DNA from: Phialophora verrucosa
Taxonomy: Eukaryota; Ascomycota; Eurotiomycetes; Chaetothyriales; Herpotrichiellaceae
Direction of reading: 5' to 3'
DNA: 64,000 nucleotides
Assembly (NCBI GenBank): GCA_002099365.1
Contig: MSED01000015.1
Span: 2,108,001 to 2,172,000 of the forward strand
The first letter of the stretch is position 1. Each line of letters begins with the position of its first letter. Below are positions 22,618 through 33,135 of the stretch, piece by piece. Under the pieces are notes generated by a model. That model was given only the letters and a program-made list of their open reading frames with translations. It was not told the origin of the DNA and did no database searches. The position numbers and the translations under genes were made by a program.

Positions 22618-24603
22618 ATGTCGTCCTCCGGATCCCTTCCAGAGGAGAGAATGGACAGCCGATACAGCACACCAGCTCCTGAGTTGGACGACCACCGGAA
22701 CAATTTGGGTGTCCAACCGGCACATGTGAGCTTGAATGTGCCCGCAGTCGAGTTGCAAGTCCCAACACCAAGACCAAGCGAGATCGGAGAAAGGGATCTC
22801 TTGTCTGTTGACGATGCCTTACTCAACACTCGCGACCAAGAAAGCAATCCAATCACCCGAGACTTTGAAATTGCCATAGACGACGAATATAAAAGCGACG
22901 GAGAACTTGATCCCTTACCAGGCAGCGTAAGGCGCCCTTCATTCCGCGCGAGGAGGTTCACCAACAATCGCGAAGCACGAACCCCTCGACTTGCAGGAAG
23001 GCATGATCGCTCGCGAGATAGCTCTTCTTCACGGTCTACGTCGCCTGCCAACTCTGTCGAGGCCTTTGCCGAACCTCGTCGAAGGCAACGTGCTAATACG
23101 GCAGAGAGTCATTCGTCTTCAGTCTTGGAGCAGTTCCGCAATCGGACTTATTCGGGAGGCACTAATCAAAGACGTCCAACTTTGAGCAATATCAGTATAC
23201 CACCTGCTGCACTTACCCATCGAACAGACAGGGATTTTGACGAAGACAACATTTTCCCAACGGATGAGGAAGCCGGCAAGACTTACAAGATCGATTTCGA
23301 AGAGCTCGAGGAATTTGTCGCTCTCAGCGCTCAGGGGAGGGTGCCAGATGATCAGATCACCAATGTCTCGACCGAGAGCAGGACCTTCGGAGATCTGCGG
23401 AAGCAATACGGTGGCACCGCTGAGCCGCCCAACGCGGCACTGAATGGTGAATCTTTCTTTGAAAAGCCCATCACGCAGCATGATTCGAACCATGATCCTT
23501 CCTCCTCGTCCGACGAGAAGATTGCGCTCAAGCCCGGGGAAGTGGCCGCCGAGCGCGCTAATCGGTTCTTCTTATTCTCCTCCGACCTGACCCAGGGCCG
23601 CCGCGCGAGCAAATTGGGGGATTTTGTTGCCGATGGTACTACATTCCGCGACTTGTTCGAGGTCGGACCCGATGGCGGTGTATGGTGGCTCGACGTGCTC
23701 AACCCGACAAAGGCCGAATTAGCCGTCCTCTGCAAGGCTTTCAAGATCCATCGTCTTACCCAGGAAGACATTGAGACCCAGGAGTCTCGCGAAAAAGTCG
23801 AGCTCTTCTCTCAGTATTACTTCGTGTCCTTCCGCTCATTCAACATGGACCGAGGCCACGAGGACTTCTTGGACGCAATTCACGTCTACATTGTTGTCTG
23901 CGCCGACGGTGTCCTCAGCTTCAGCTACACCCCGAATCCGCATGCTAAGAACGTGCGCAAGCGTATCTCCAAGCTCGGCGACTTCCTGTCAGTTGGCCCG
24001 GACTACATCTGCTACGCCCTGATCGATGACATTGTCGACTCCTTCGCGCCTATCATTCGCGAAGCAGAGAACGAGTCTGAGAGCATCGAAGATCAAGTCT
24101 TCATCGCGCGTGAGGACGACTTCCTCGCGCTCCTTCGACAGATCGGCGAATGTCGCAAATGTGTGCTGAACCTTATGCGGCTCTTGGGCGGCAAAGCGGA
24201 TGTCATCAAGGGGTTTGCCAAACGCTGCAACGACCAGTATCAGATGACTCCCCGTGGCGACATCGGCTTGTACCTGGGCGACATTCAGGACCACGTCGTC
24301 ACCATGATGTCCAACCTAGGCCACGTGGAGAAGATGCTCTCGCGGTCACATGCAAACTACTTGGCGCAACTCAATGTCGACAATATCCTCAAGGGCAACC
24401 GCACCAACAAGAATCTTGCCAAGATTACTGTTCTGGCGACGATCTTGGTGCCATTGAACCTCATCACAGGCCTGTTTGGCATGAACGTCAACGTGCCAGG
24501 CAAAGACACCGAGGGGCTGTACTGGTTCTTTGGCATTTTAGGAGGGATTGGACTGTTTGTTATGATGAGCTTGTTGGTCGCAAGACGATTGAGGGCGATT
24601 TGA
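22618..24603 (+). CDS. CorA/Mnr2-Alr type magnesium transporter
   Basis: Mg2+ channel of the CorA superfamily. The single exon encodes 661 residues. About 300 N-terminal residues are Ser/Arg-rich and probably disordered, as in fungal Mnr2/Alr proteins. The cytoplasmic funnel domain then follows (GGVWWLDVLNPTKAEL, ...LFSQYYFVSFRSF, RISKLGDFLSVGPDYICYALIDDIVD). Two C-terminal helices flank the invariant GMN selectivity motif (residues 621-623). A short basic tail (RRLRAI) ends the protein. Whether it sits in the vacuole (Mnr2) or plasma membrane (Alr1) cannot be decided from this sequence; the absence of a long C-tail slightly favours Mnr2-like. Confidence 0.93.
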   Translation: MSSSGSLPEERMDSRYSTPAPELDDHRNNLGVQPAHVSLNVPAVELQVPTPRPSEIGERDLLSVDDALLNTRDQESNPITRDFEIAIDDEYKSDGELDPLPGSVRRPSFRARRFTNNREARTPRLAGRHDRSRDSSSSRSTSPANSVEAFAEPRRRQRANTAESHSSSVLEQFRNRTYSGGTNQRRPTLSNISIPPAALTHRTDRDFDEDNIFPTDEEAGKTYKIDFEELEEFVALSAQGRVPDDQITNVSTESRTFGDLRKQYGGTAEPPNAALNGESFFEKPITQHDSNHDPSSSSDEKIALKPGEVAAERANRFFLFSSDLTQGRRASKLGDFVADGTTFRDLFEVGPDGGVWWLDVLNPTKAELAVLCKAFKIHRLTQEDIETQESREKVELFSQYYFVSFRSFNMDRGHEDFLDAIHVYIVVCADGVLSFSYTPNPHAKNVRKRISKLGDFLSVGPDYICYALIDDIVDSFAPIIREAENESESIEDQVFIAREDDFLALLRQIGECRKCVLNLMRLLGGKADVIKGFAKRCNDQYQMTPRGDIGLYLGDIQDHVVTMMSNLGHVEKMLSRSHANYLAQLNVDNILKGNRTNKNLAKITVLATILVPLNLITGLFGMNVNVPGKDTEGLYWFFGILGGIGLFVMMSLLVARRLRAI

Positions 24604-27600
24604 ACTTGTTTTTGGGAAGGTGGTTCCGCGTGTCGCATTTGTTGTTTTGAAAGATTCATGTCATTTTCTAGAGACTGTCGGCGGGTGAAAGCGGTAGAAG
24701 CAGGAGAGAGAGAAGGCAACCATTGCATTATTCCAAGCAGGTGGTAAGAGTCTGTCAGCTCCGGCATGTTGTTCTTGGATTCATACAGCTTGCCATGCTA
24801 TGGTAAGAAGACAGGGATAGAGTTCTGCCTACAAGTAGATTGTTATGTTTCATTTCATTTATCCATCAACCCTTACCTCGTAGTTCTTCACGGAAACCGT
24901 CATCATAGTCCACCTTCACCGAACCTGTGACTCGCTTCCTGTAAAACCAGGCCTTGTACATGGATAGTCTGGATTATTAGTTCTCTTTGTCCTCTGGCTG
25001 GTCTGTGAGACCTTGGAGCTTTGATATGAGTGGGTATATTGAAAGCGGGGTGTCGAAACTCGTGCGCAAGGCAGAAGAGGCTCATCGGGGGATGGAGGAC
25101 TGAGGATGAACGTGTATAAAGGCTGGAGCAGGGCTGTGTTGCACCTAGTGTCCAGTACTCACAACTCAAGGGCCGTTTAGAGCCCAAGAAGGCGACCAAA
25201 CGCGGCCACAACTTCTGCAGAGGAGGTGGCGCTGCGCCCGTTCCTCGAAGAAAGAGCAGTCATCTGGCATATCAATGCAAGAGCTGTAATGTCGGAGAAC
25301 ATGGGTGATTGCTCTTTCGCTCCAAGGCGAGACTCGACATAACAGGCAGCCGAACAGAAGAGTAGTAACCCGGAGCGGCGATTCTGTTCACTGCGAGGCA
25401 ACCTGCTGACACTGCAAGCCGTTTTCCGTCGGGCGCGCGGCATTCTGGGCGCCCAATCCATGAGGAGCTTCGCAACGCAGATGGGCGATCTTTCGGTTGG
25501 TAATGGACAGCACTCTTGCCTGCATGATATGTTTTAGGACATAGGCTCTGGCTTAGTAAAGCTTTATGTCTCTGGCGTGGACCATGGCACGGCATTTGCG
25601 ACCCTGCAAAGACGGCGACTGCTGATTAGTTCTTACAGCAGCTTGGTATAGATGCCAAACCGAGGCGTTACCGAAAGAGACGGCGCGGAGACCGAACTGA
25701 ATCGTCAGCGCACATTCTCGTAGGAGCTTGAATACGATGTCAAGACATTCGTCACAGCTGATAACCAGGTATCCCATCACATCGACCCGACATGCTGGCT
25801 CTTGGGCCGCAATAACAGCATAGGAGAGAACCTCAATATCCTCATAAGACATTGATCCCGGAACGTTCTTCTGTGAGGGATTGCATAAACAGGTCCAGAT
25901 CGTTGGCCGATGGCTGTGAAGCTTAAGCGGCCGCTGTTTGCGGACGTGCTGAGGGGCCGGATTTTTTGGGCGGACTGCCAAAGCACTCGGCGGCTGACTT
26001 GCTGACGCAGCTAGATCCTTGGTGCCTTTGCCGGTATATTCGGTAGCATGCGATTGTTGATTAGGCCCAACGGGCTCAATGTTCGGCATCTGCTTTTGCG
26101 CAAGCATATCAAACGGTATCCGATGTGGCGTTTTCCTGTTCACCATGATTCCCAGAACTGAGGCAAACAGGAAACAGGGAAACAAAGACGCATGTAATTG
26201 GTTAGTAGCTTGGGTCAATGCAGGGTAAGCTATACTTATCTCAATGCCATGCAGTCAGGCAAGGCTGGGCCACGGGAATGTCTTGTGTACCTTGCATTAG
26301 CCGTGGCGAAACTCACCGATTGGCCGTCGATCTCTCATTGCTGGATGAGGCTCTGGACAAGCAAACAACCCCAAAGTTCGAATTTCCCATTGCGTGAAGT
26401 GTTTCTGAGTGTATAGCGCGCGACACTGAAAGCTTGCGCTGCCAGTTATGGGCTCAAAGGGGCCTCCGAAAGAAATGAGCCCCTCACACCGTTGCGGCAG
26501 ACCGTGCACACATATAGAAGTGGATACTCAGACGGCAAATGAGGTAATTGAGGGGCCCGGCCTTCCCTACCAGGGGACATGAAGAGCTGCCGAAGGGTGA
26601 TCGTCTCAGACATTGTCCAGAATGTTCGATTTAGCCGGCCAAGCTTCGAAGATCCTGATCGCCAGAATAGCAGGTTTGTGCACACAGCTCGACTTTCGTC
26701 ACTCAAAACTGGTTCTGTGCATGTCTTAACTCTGGTGTGGCGCTTGCACGTTGAGATCGGACGGAGAATTTGCTCCAAGCAGATAGCTCGCCCACAAACC
26801 CGGTCATGTCGCTCGAGTGCAACTTTGAGAAGGTGATAAGGAGGAATTGAGAGGTTTGGGTTTTGCATCCGAGACACAATGATGTGCGTAGAGAAGTCTT
26901 TGACTCGACGACGGGCGGGTTGACTCTCTTTTGACCTCGCACACGGCAAATCACGATAGAGAAGTCGCTTCAGCCATGAATGTTCCCCCTTTTATGGGTG
27001 TGAAGCCCCTTTATTTGAGCCATTGCCTATCGTGTAATCTCCAACAACGGACCTCAGCCTATCGGTTAGCGGTGCCACTAGAAGGCTTGATTGCAGCCAT
27101 AAGATTGACGCGTCTCGGACTTGTGAAGCGCGATTCGGACGAGGTGATGGTGGAGCGGCGTTCCTGATGCCTTCGTTCATGTGAAGGGCATGAGGCAGCG
27201 CGCAGTCCTCTGAGCGTCATCAGCTGGTGTTGCCCCCACTACTCGCCTGAGCTGATTGAGAGATGATTGACGCGTCCAGATCCGGGGGGCGCAGCGCTTG
27301 CAGTTCGGAAAGGAACAGCTGAAGGCGGCAGGCAGCTGAAAGAGGGAAGGATACGAGGAGACATTCTCTTTGAGGGGCAGGGCCGCCGGTTATCGTAGCC
27401 ATCACCCAAGACTCGTCAGCCTTCTTGGTTCAGCAATAACTGCATGGATGAGGCATGTAATAGTAGGATGCTTGTCAAAATTTAGAGAAGGCCAGAGTGG
27501 GCAGAGTGGGTTTGTTAGGCGCGGGTGTCTAAAATGTCATCTGCATGATGCATGCTGCATCTTGGGCTTGGGCTTGGGGGGGTTGCGCACCCGGAACCAG

Positions 27601-28078
27601 GGCCCTTAGCGGCTCCCGCTGCTCCCCATATTCATATTTTGCAGGTGCCCGTCCCCTTTTGTCGTCGTCTCGCTGCAGTTGCGGTGTGCCTGCAAAATAC
27701 AGACTGTAATCATCCTCGTCCTCCTCCCTCCCATCCACCCCTTCAACTGCCTTAATACTGTCTCCCCTACTCGTACTTACACAAACGCACTGGCTTGCTG
27801 TGTACCAACGCTTCCTTGTTCTGTTCTCGGCCAAACCCCTAGCCACCTCGGGACGTTCTTTGTCGTTTGCGGCTCCAACCACCGAGACACAACACAAAAC
27901 GTACGACGCAGTCGGCCTTTGTTTTGACCCCCAGCTACCGCCGCAAAGACAACTGCACCAACTATCAGATGCCAGATATTCCAGCCCTCCGATGCTGATA
28001 TTGATATTGTAATTCAATTCGTCCCCGTCACCAACAACCGTCAAAGTGGCAGCGACTACTCTGACCGTGTCGCCAGTC
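24604..28078. other. Gene-poor interval, 3.5 kb
   Basis: The largest stretch without a recognised gene. It carries the CorA 3' UTR at the left and the Smi1 promoter and pyrimidine-rich 5' UTR at the right. In between are overlapping frames on both strands; the longest ATG-started one is listed separately (25553-26146). Base composition is not AT-rich, so this does not look like a heavily RIP-mutated transposon. Confidence 0.45.
25553..26146 (-). CDS. Possible hypothetical protein (weak)
   Basis: ATG-started open frame of 197 codons with mixed composition. The central part (SYEDIEVLSYAVIAAQEPAC, then DVMGYLVISCDECLDIVFKL) looks somewhat protein-like. I recognise no family. The frame extends 24 codons further upstream only through a non-ATG start. 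It could be one exon of a longer gene, a decayed gene or chance. No neighbour suggests a role. Confidence 0.2.
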   Translation of the reverse strand: MVNRKTPHRIPFDMLAQKQMPNIEPVGPNQQSHATEYTGKGTKDLAASASQPPSALAVRPKNPAPQHVRKQRPLKLHSHRPTIWTCLCNPSQKNVPGSMSYEDIEVLSYAVIAAQEPACRVDVMGYLVISCDECLDIVFKLLRECALTIQFGLRAVSFGNASVWHLYQAAVRTNQQSPSLQGRKCRAMVHARDIKLY

Positions 28079-29763
28079 ATGGCAAACTCGTGCGTGTTCC
28101 CCCTCTGGCCTCACGTCTACCATGACTGACCCCTTCCAGCCTCACGACAGCATGGCGCTCGTTCTGGCATACCATGACCTCTAATGACCGCCATGCCTCG
28201 CACGACTCTCCTTACCGAACGGGTCAACATGTCCCCGTCGGCCAGAGTCGACATGCCCCCCTGACGTCGGTCGCGACCAGTGCCATTGACTCCCAGCAAG
28301 ACCTCTCCCAGACATACCAAGACACCAAGCGACCCTCAGTCTCCTCCTCCCACATCGGCCAGTCTCCTAACAGACCCTACTCGCCGGGTATGCGCTCCTT
28401 AAACGCACCGAAGCCTGCTGGCATCGACGAAGTTGTGTCTCCAGGCGAGATTCAAATGCAGAGTTTCGCTGACGGCGCGCCTCCCCCACCACCTGTCTCC
28501 CACTCCTGGAAGAAGATCGACCGATGGGCCGAGAAGAACTATACCGAACTCTGGGATCAGCTTGGCGAAGGATGTACCCAGAATGACATCAATGAACTGG
28601 AACACGAACTGAATATGTCTCTGCCGCAAGAGGTCCGCGACTCGCTCGCCATTCACGACGGACAAGAGCGTGGTGGTAGACCGACAGGAATCATTTTCGG
28701 TTGCATGCTGCTGGACTGTGAAGAAATTGTACAGGAATGGAAGAATTGGCAGATCGTCAACGAGGAGTACCTGAGTGGCGCCCGGAAACCGTCGTACGGC
28801 AGCTCCAAAGGCCTCAGCAACAGTGCCTCGTCCTCAAATCACACCCAGAACCGCTTCTGGAGACAGGAATTGCTCGATAGACAGGAATCCCAACCACCCA
28901 ACGCAATTCAGAAGGCATACGCCCACCCCAGCTGGATTGCACTGGCCAGGGATTGGGGCGGGAACAACATTGCGGTCGATCTAGCCCCAGGTCCAATGGG
29001 TCAATGGGGTCAAGTCATCTTGTTCGGTCGTGACTACGACTGCAAATATGTTGTTGCTCGGTCATGGGGCCACTTTTTGGCCACGGTGGCAGATGACCTC
29101 AGCAGCGAGAAGGTCTTTGTTGATGAGGACACAGGCGAACTGAAACTGAGGGAGTTCAGGACCGAAACAGTCGAGCCAGCTTATATGGATATTTTGCGTT
29201 GGAGAGCAGATCAGAAATATGGCCGCAGAGGCCCAAGGCGGAGATCTCAACCAGGCGGCATCAACAACAGCACAGTAGCGCAGAATGGGCGCCATTCCCC
29301 GTACGGAAGTCCGGTCGTTGGCGAAGATCGAGGCCGGTCACCTCAACGATTCGCCAGAGGGCCTGCGGGCAGTCCGAGACACGCGGTCGGCAGTCCCCTG
29401 GCTCGTGTGCAGGAAGAAATCGCCCAGCCACAGGCCATTCGACCCGGCGGCGATGTGGTTCGTGACTTCGCCCAAGCCGCTGAGCAGTCAGTCACCCAAG
29501 GCAAGAAACGAGCCACTCCAGCACCGATAGATCCAGAGGCAGCGACATCGGCCAAGGTCGAAGCAGACAAGCTTGTGGATTTGCCAACACCAGCTTCGTT
29601 GAAGAGCGCAGACTCGAAGGACTTCCCCTCGACGCGACTCACTCGGGTGCTGACGGCAGGCAACAATGAGAGCACTGAAAACAACCCAACACAGCCAGAA
29701 CCCGAAGTCAAAGGTCTGGGTGTAGACGGCATCGAGGCGGAGATGAAGACGGTTGCGATATAA
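28079..29763 (+). CDS. SMI1: Cell wall biosynthesis regulator Smi1/Knr4
   Basis: Regulator that links cell-wall integrity signalling to glucan and chitin synthesis. I propose exon 1 at 28079-28089 (11 nt) and exon 2 at 28140-29763, separated by a 50 nt intron (GTGCGT...CTGAC...CCAG), giving 544 residues. This adds MANSLTTAWRSFWHT before MTSNDRHASHDSPYR and matches the usual N-terminus of filamentous Smi1 proteins. The simple alternative is a start at 28174 (529 residues). The core domain follows: WKKIDRWAEKNYTELWDQLG, NDINELEHELNMSLPQEVR, SLAIHDGQE, then IAVDLAPGPMGQWGQVILFGRDYD. The C-terminal third is disordered. Confidence 0.88.
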
Positions 29764-30232
29764 TTGTGTCTCTACTTGCGGCTTATGCAATGACTGGAGC
29801 GTGGTACAATGACCCGATATGGCCTGGATATGGCGTTCTACAATGGCGGACAGCAGTTGCATGCTAGCATCATAGTTTACCACTCATGGATGGCGGGTTC
29901 TGTTACACATATTGGTCGAAAGCTATCTCTTCTTGGCAAAACTCATGGGCCACGGCGGTGGAGGACTGGACACTTCCATGCTGGGGAGAGGGCTTATTGG
30001 CTGCCTCGAACCTCCTGAGTCGGAATTTGGAAGACCCCAGCTTCAAGGCACGCAGCGAAAGGGAGAGATGCTACATGTATCCTGTAGAAATAGAGCAGCA
30101 CGCATAGCGAGTCGGCCGGGGAGTGTGGAAATGGTGGTCCGTTGAACAGTGAAAATTGAAACAGAAGAAACCATCGACAAACTTTGCGGTCCGCGCGCAG
30201 TTTTCTCTCCCACTTGAGAGAGAGAAGTCACT
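29764..30232. other. Intergenic, convergent SMI1 and BMT2
   Basis: Convergent 3' flanks of 469 bp; no gene is recognised. Confidence 0.5.
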
Positions 30233-31516
30233 CTATGAAACGTGGTCCCCATCCAGCACGATGCAAAAATTATTCCTCCCTCCTCCGGGGTTGATCTCTC
30301 TCTTCTTGAACACCGACTGCCCACCCCTTCTCAACCACCCATCCCTCGCTCCCGGCCCGTCGTAGCGCCACAGACTATAATACAGCTTCCGCGTCGTCCT
30401 TGCCCGAACCTGGCAATAGCCCAGCGAGTTGAGCATCGCAGTGAGATGCTCGCCGGTCAGGTACCGACTGTTATCCACACACGGGGCTGGAAGGACGAGG
30501 AACAAACAAGGCAGCACCGGCGTGGCGTCGTCGTTGTCCGTCCGGCCATTCCCAGTCGGTTGTTGGGAGGAGGAGGGGAGGGGAGGCGGCATCCGCCTCA
30601 AGAAGAAAGTCGTCCGCTTTAACATTTCGCCTCTCGCCGTCGCGTCGGGGACGTAGTTCAACACGAGGGAGAGACTGAGGACGTCGTACGACACACCTCC
30701 TCCTCGAGACTTGTGCTCTGTGCTGCTGCTACCGCTGCTGCTCGAATCACGCGGAACAGGCAAGTCCATGAAATCGACTTCCTCGATCCCCGGGCCTGAG
30801 CTGCGTAGATCGATCCTCCTCACGGTCGTGATTTCGGGGATGTTGAGCGCGTTGTCTGTGCTGAGGGCCCCGACTTCGAGGATGCGAAGAGGAGGAGGCT
30901 TGAGATTCTCGTTGCCAGTATTACGAGTATTTGGACTAGGACCGGGGACGGGACCGGGACTCGAACTCGAACTCGAACTCGACACTGATCTCTGTCTCTG
31001 TCTCTGTCCATCTCGGCCTCGCTGTCGGAGCGCCCTTCTCCGGGCCCTCACCTCCCCATCGAGCCAACGTACGAGCAGTCTGCTCGAATCGCCTCCGCGG
31101 TCACGACTCTGTCCGGTCCGGCTGGCGAGCTGGTATGCCTTTAACCCGCCTTGGGCCGCGAGCTGGGCTTCGAGCGTCTGGATCTGGGCGGTGTCGGCCT
31201 GGGCACGCGCGGTAGCGAGTCGTTTCTGGAGGAGGTGGTGCGTGTTGATCAGGGCGCGGGTGTGTTTTGACGAGAGGGTGGAGGAGGTGGCGTTGGCGTT
31301 GGCTTTGAGTGTGACGTTGTTTTTGGCATTTGCTCTGGCTTCGGCTTTGCCGTTGGTTGTGGGCGTCGAGATGTTGTCAATGTTTGATGACGGCGAGGAA
31401 AAGAGCAGCGGCGGGCGGCCTGTTTTGAGGGATTGGGGTTTAGATCTGGAGCGCCTCGAGGACTTTAGTTTCGAGTTTGATTTTGCGCTGCTCGTAGGTT
31501 GCTGTATCCGGGCCAT
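30233..31516 (-). CDS. BMT2: 25S rRNA adenine-N1 methyltransferase Bmt2
   Basis: Nucleolar SAM-dependent enzyme that makes m1A in 25S rRNA. The single exon encodes 427 residues. The Arg/Ser/Lys-rich N-terminal extension (to about residue 85) suits nucleolar targeting. The family core starts at INTHHLLQKRLATA and LEAQLAAQGGLKAYQLASRTGQS. The SAM-binding strand is LRILEVGALSTDNAL, the acidic loop is RIDLRSSGPGIEEVDFMDLP, and the catalytic region is YDVLSLSLVLNYVPDATARGEML, followed by CVDNSRYLTGEHLTAMLNSLGY. Two low-complexity inserts (a Ser run near residue 180 and one near 260) are longer than in yeast. Confidence 0.9.
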   Translation of the reverse strand: MARIQQPTSSAKSNSKLKSSRRSRSKPQSLKTGRPPLLFSSPSSNIDNISTPTTNGKAEARANAKNNVTLKANANATSSTLSSKHTRALINTHHLLQKRLATARAQADTAQIQTLEAQLAAQGGLKAYQLASRTGQSRDRGGDSSRLLVRWLDGEVRARRRALRQRGRDGQRQRQRSVSSSSSSSSPGPVPGPSPNTRNTGNENLKPPPLRILEVGALSTDNALNIPEITTVRRIDLRSSGPGIEEVDFMDLPVPRDSSSSGSSSTEHKSRGGGVSYDVLSLSLVLNYVPDATARGEMLKRTTFFLRRMPPPLPSSSQQPTGNGRTDNDDATPVLPCLFLVLPAPCVDNSRYLTGEHLTAMLNSLGYCQVRARTTRKLYYSLWRYDGPGARDGWLRRGGQSVFKKREINPGGGRNNFCIVLDGDHVS

Positions 31517-31976
31517 TGAAGAGGGTAATTACTGCGTGATGTGTAAGTAATTACTTTGTTGATTCCAGACAGGATGCTCCGTCGGTGGCGCGAGGGTCAA
31601 GTTCGTCGCTCGTTCAATGGAGATCCGGCGTTCTACGCGTGATCGGATGTGTGCAGACTACCATCCTGCACCCAGTGATCTGAGTTGTGGTCACACAGTT
31701 CTACCAAGAATACAGTATTTGGTGTTTGAATTTCTTGCTTAGTCATCCGTACTTGTTACTTGCTACGTGCATACTGCGTCGACGCACATTAATATGGACT
31801 TGACAAGAAGGCAGTCCATCACCACTACAATCATCGCTGAACAGTCCTTTCCCTGGGCTGCTGTTTGTCTTTTCCCCTCCAATTAATGCCCAAACCCTGC
31901 CTGGCCTTGCTCTCTTGCCGAGCCTGGCGGGTACGCAGCTCCACATATTGTCAGAGTGGTCGCTGCAGTCGAACAC
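31517..31976. other. Intergenic, BMT2 to unrecognised gene
   Basis: 460 bp holding the BMT2 promoter and the 3' flank of the next minus-strand gene; no element was identified. Confidence 0.5.
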
Positions 31977-33047
31977 TCAGCTAAGACCCTTGTAGTTCCT
32001 CGTTCCGGCCCGACGTCGCAATCCATGCTCTTCTGCTTGGAGTAATCTCGCAAGCTGCTCATCTGCGTCCATGTCGGGTTCTCCGCCCTTGCTGCTCCCG
32101 CCAACGGTGTGGGCAGAAGTCTCTCGGGACAAGCCGAGTTCGCCAGCCTGCGCTGCCTCAGCTGCCTGAGCGTCTGGCGCGGTCTGGACTCCTCGGGCCC
32201 CCTCAGCTGGCTGGTCTTCTCGCGTTGCCTGAGTCGCCGCGTAGTGTGCCCGAGCCCTCGCCCGACGGCTAGGCCTCACTAAACCTCGTTCCACGGCAAG
32301 AAGGCTACAAGCTCTGCAAATCGGCCGATATGCCAGAGGGTCCTCAATGTACCGTTGAGGGAAGAATTGGTTCGTCGTTGGCGCATACGCAAGACTGCTC
32401 AGATGAGCCGATGTGGTCTCTTCTTGAAAGGAGGGGAGCCACTCATTGAGGGGTTTGCCAAGGTCGGTGTTCTTGATCTGAATGAGCGGCGTGTCCTCGA
32501 TCTTCTTTCTGCCAGTGGCGGCTTCCTTAAGCTCTCTTGCGAATTCCTCATACTCTTCTAATTCGTCGAAGGGGGAGTTGTTGTCGCGCGTAATGAAAAA
32601 GTGAGCTTCGACGCGCAAGACGTCCGCATCGCCGGCACGCAGGTTTTGTGTCACCCAATGCGAGTACTTCTTGGTATCCCCTGCAGGCACAACGGCCCAG
32701 CGCCGATGCTGAGTGTCATGCCTCCCGGATGTTGCGGTTTCTTGTAAGAGCAGCAACGGCATCGTCAGGTCTCTGCCCTGGAATTCATGGGACCAGAGTT
32801 TGGAGGTGCCGCACAAGAGTGGGATTTTGTCGCTGAGATTGGCAAGGAAGTAATCGACGCGGGCGCCACTTGAGCCATCCATTTCGACGGTTTCAGTGAC
32901 GACTTCATTGTTCAGGACTGCGCGTACTAGAAGCCTCTTGTCGGGAAGCACGTCGGGTCTAAAATCTGGCCCTCGAAATTCTGTTTCCGATCGTTGGATG
33001 TTGCCATTGTTGTAAACGCTGGACGCAGGTCGAGGGCACAAACGCAT
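31977..33047 (-). CDS. Uncharacterised conserved-looking protein
   Basis: Open frame of 356 codons with convincing protein composition; I do not recognise the family. Residues about 35-170 look globular (RLLVRAVLNNEVVTETVEMD, GARVDYFLANLSDKIPLLCG, WVTQNLRAGDADVLRVEAHF). A middle segment YAPTTNQFFPQRYIEDPLAYRPICRACSL is well ordered, with a CxxC. The tail is Ala/Gln/Arg-rich and ends with DMDADEQLARLLQAEEHGL, which resembles a ubiquitin-interacting motif. The 5' end is uncertain. Another frame starts at an ATG at 33135 (MKSSPDPSLDTILGKSK). It could join this frame through a 52 nt intron with donor GTTTAC and acceptor GGCCAG, replacing the first residues given here. Confidence 0.6.
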   Translation of the reverse strand: MRLCPRPASSVYNNGNIQRSETEFRGPDFRPDVLPDKRLLVRAVLNNEVVTETVEMDGSSGARVDYFLANLSDKIPLLCGTSKLWSHEFQGRDLTMPLLLLQETATSGRHDTQHRRWAVVPAGDTKKYSHWVTQNLRAGDADVLRVEAHFFITRDNNSPFDELEEYEEFARELKEAATGRKKIEDTPLIQIKNTDLGKPLNEWLPSFQEETTSAHLSSLAYAPTTNQFFPQRYIEDPLAYRPICRACSLLAVERGLVRPSRRARARAHYAATQATREDQPAEGARGVQTAPDAQAAEAAQAGELGLSRETSAHTVGGSSKGGEPDMDADEQLARLLQAEEHGLRRRAGTRNYKGLS

Positions 33048-33135
33048 ATTTCTGAGACAGAAGGATGAATGTCTGGGATAGAGTCTTGGACTTGCCTAGT
33101 ATCGTGTCTAAGGATGGGTCAGGAGATGATTTCAT

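Noticed and set aside
30820..31550. Plus-strand frames opposite BMT2, including a 279-codon one
   Set aside because: They are antisense to a gene with clear methyltransferase motifs and arise from its low-complexity Ser/Arg inserts.
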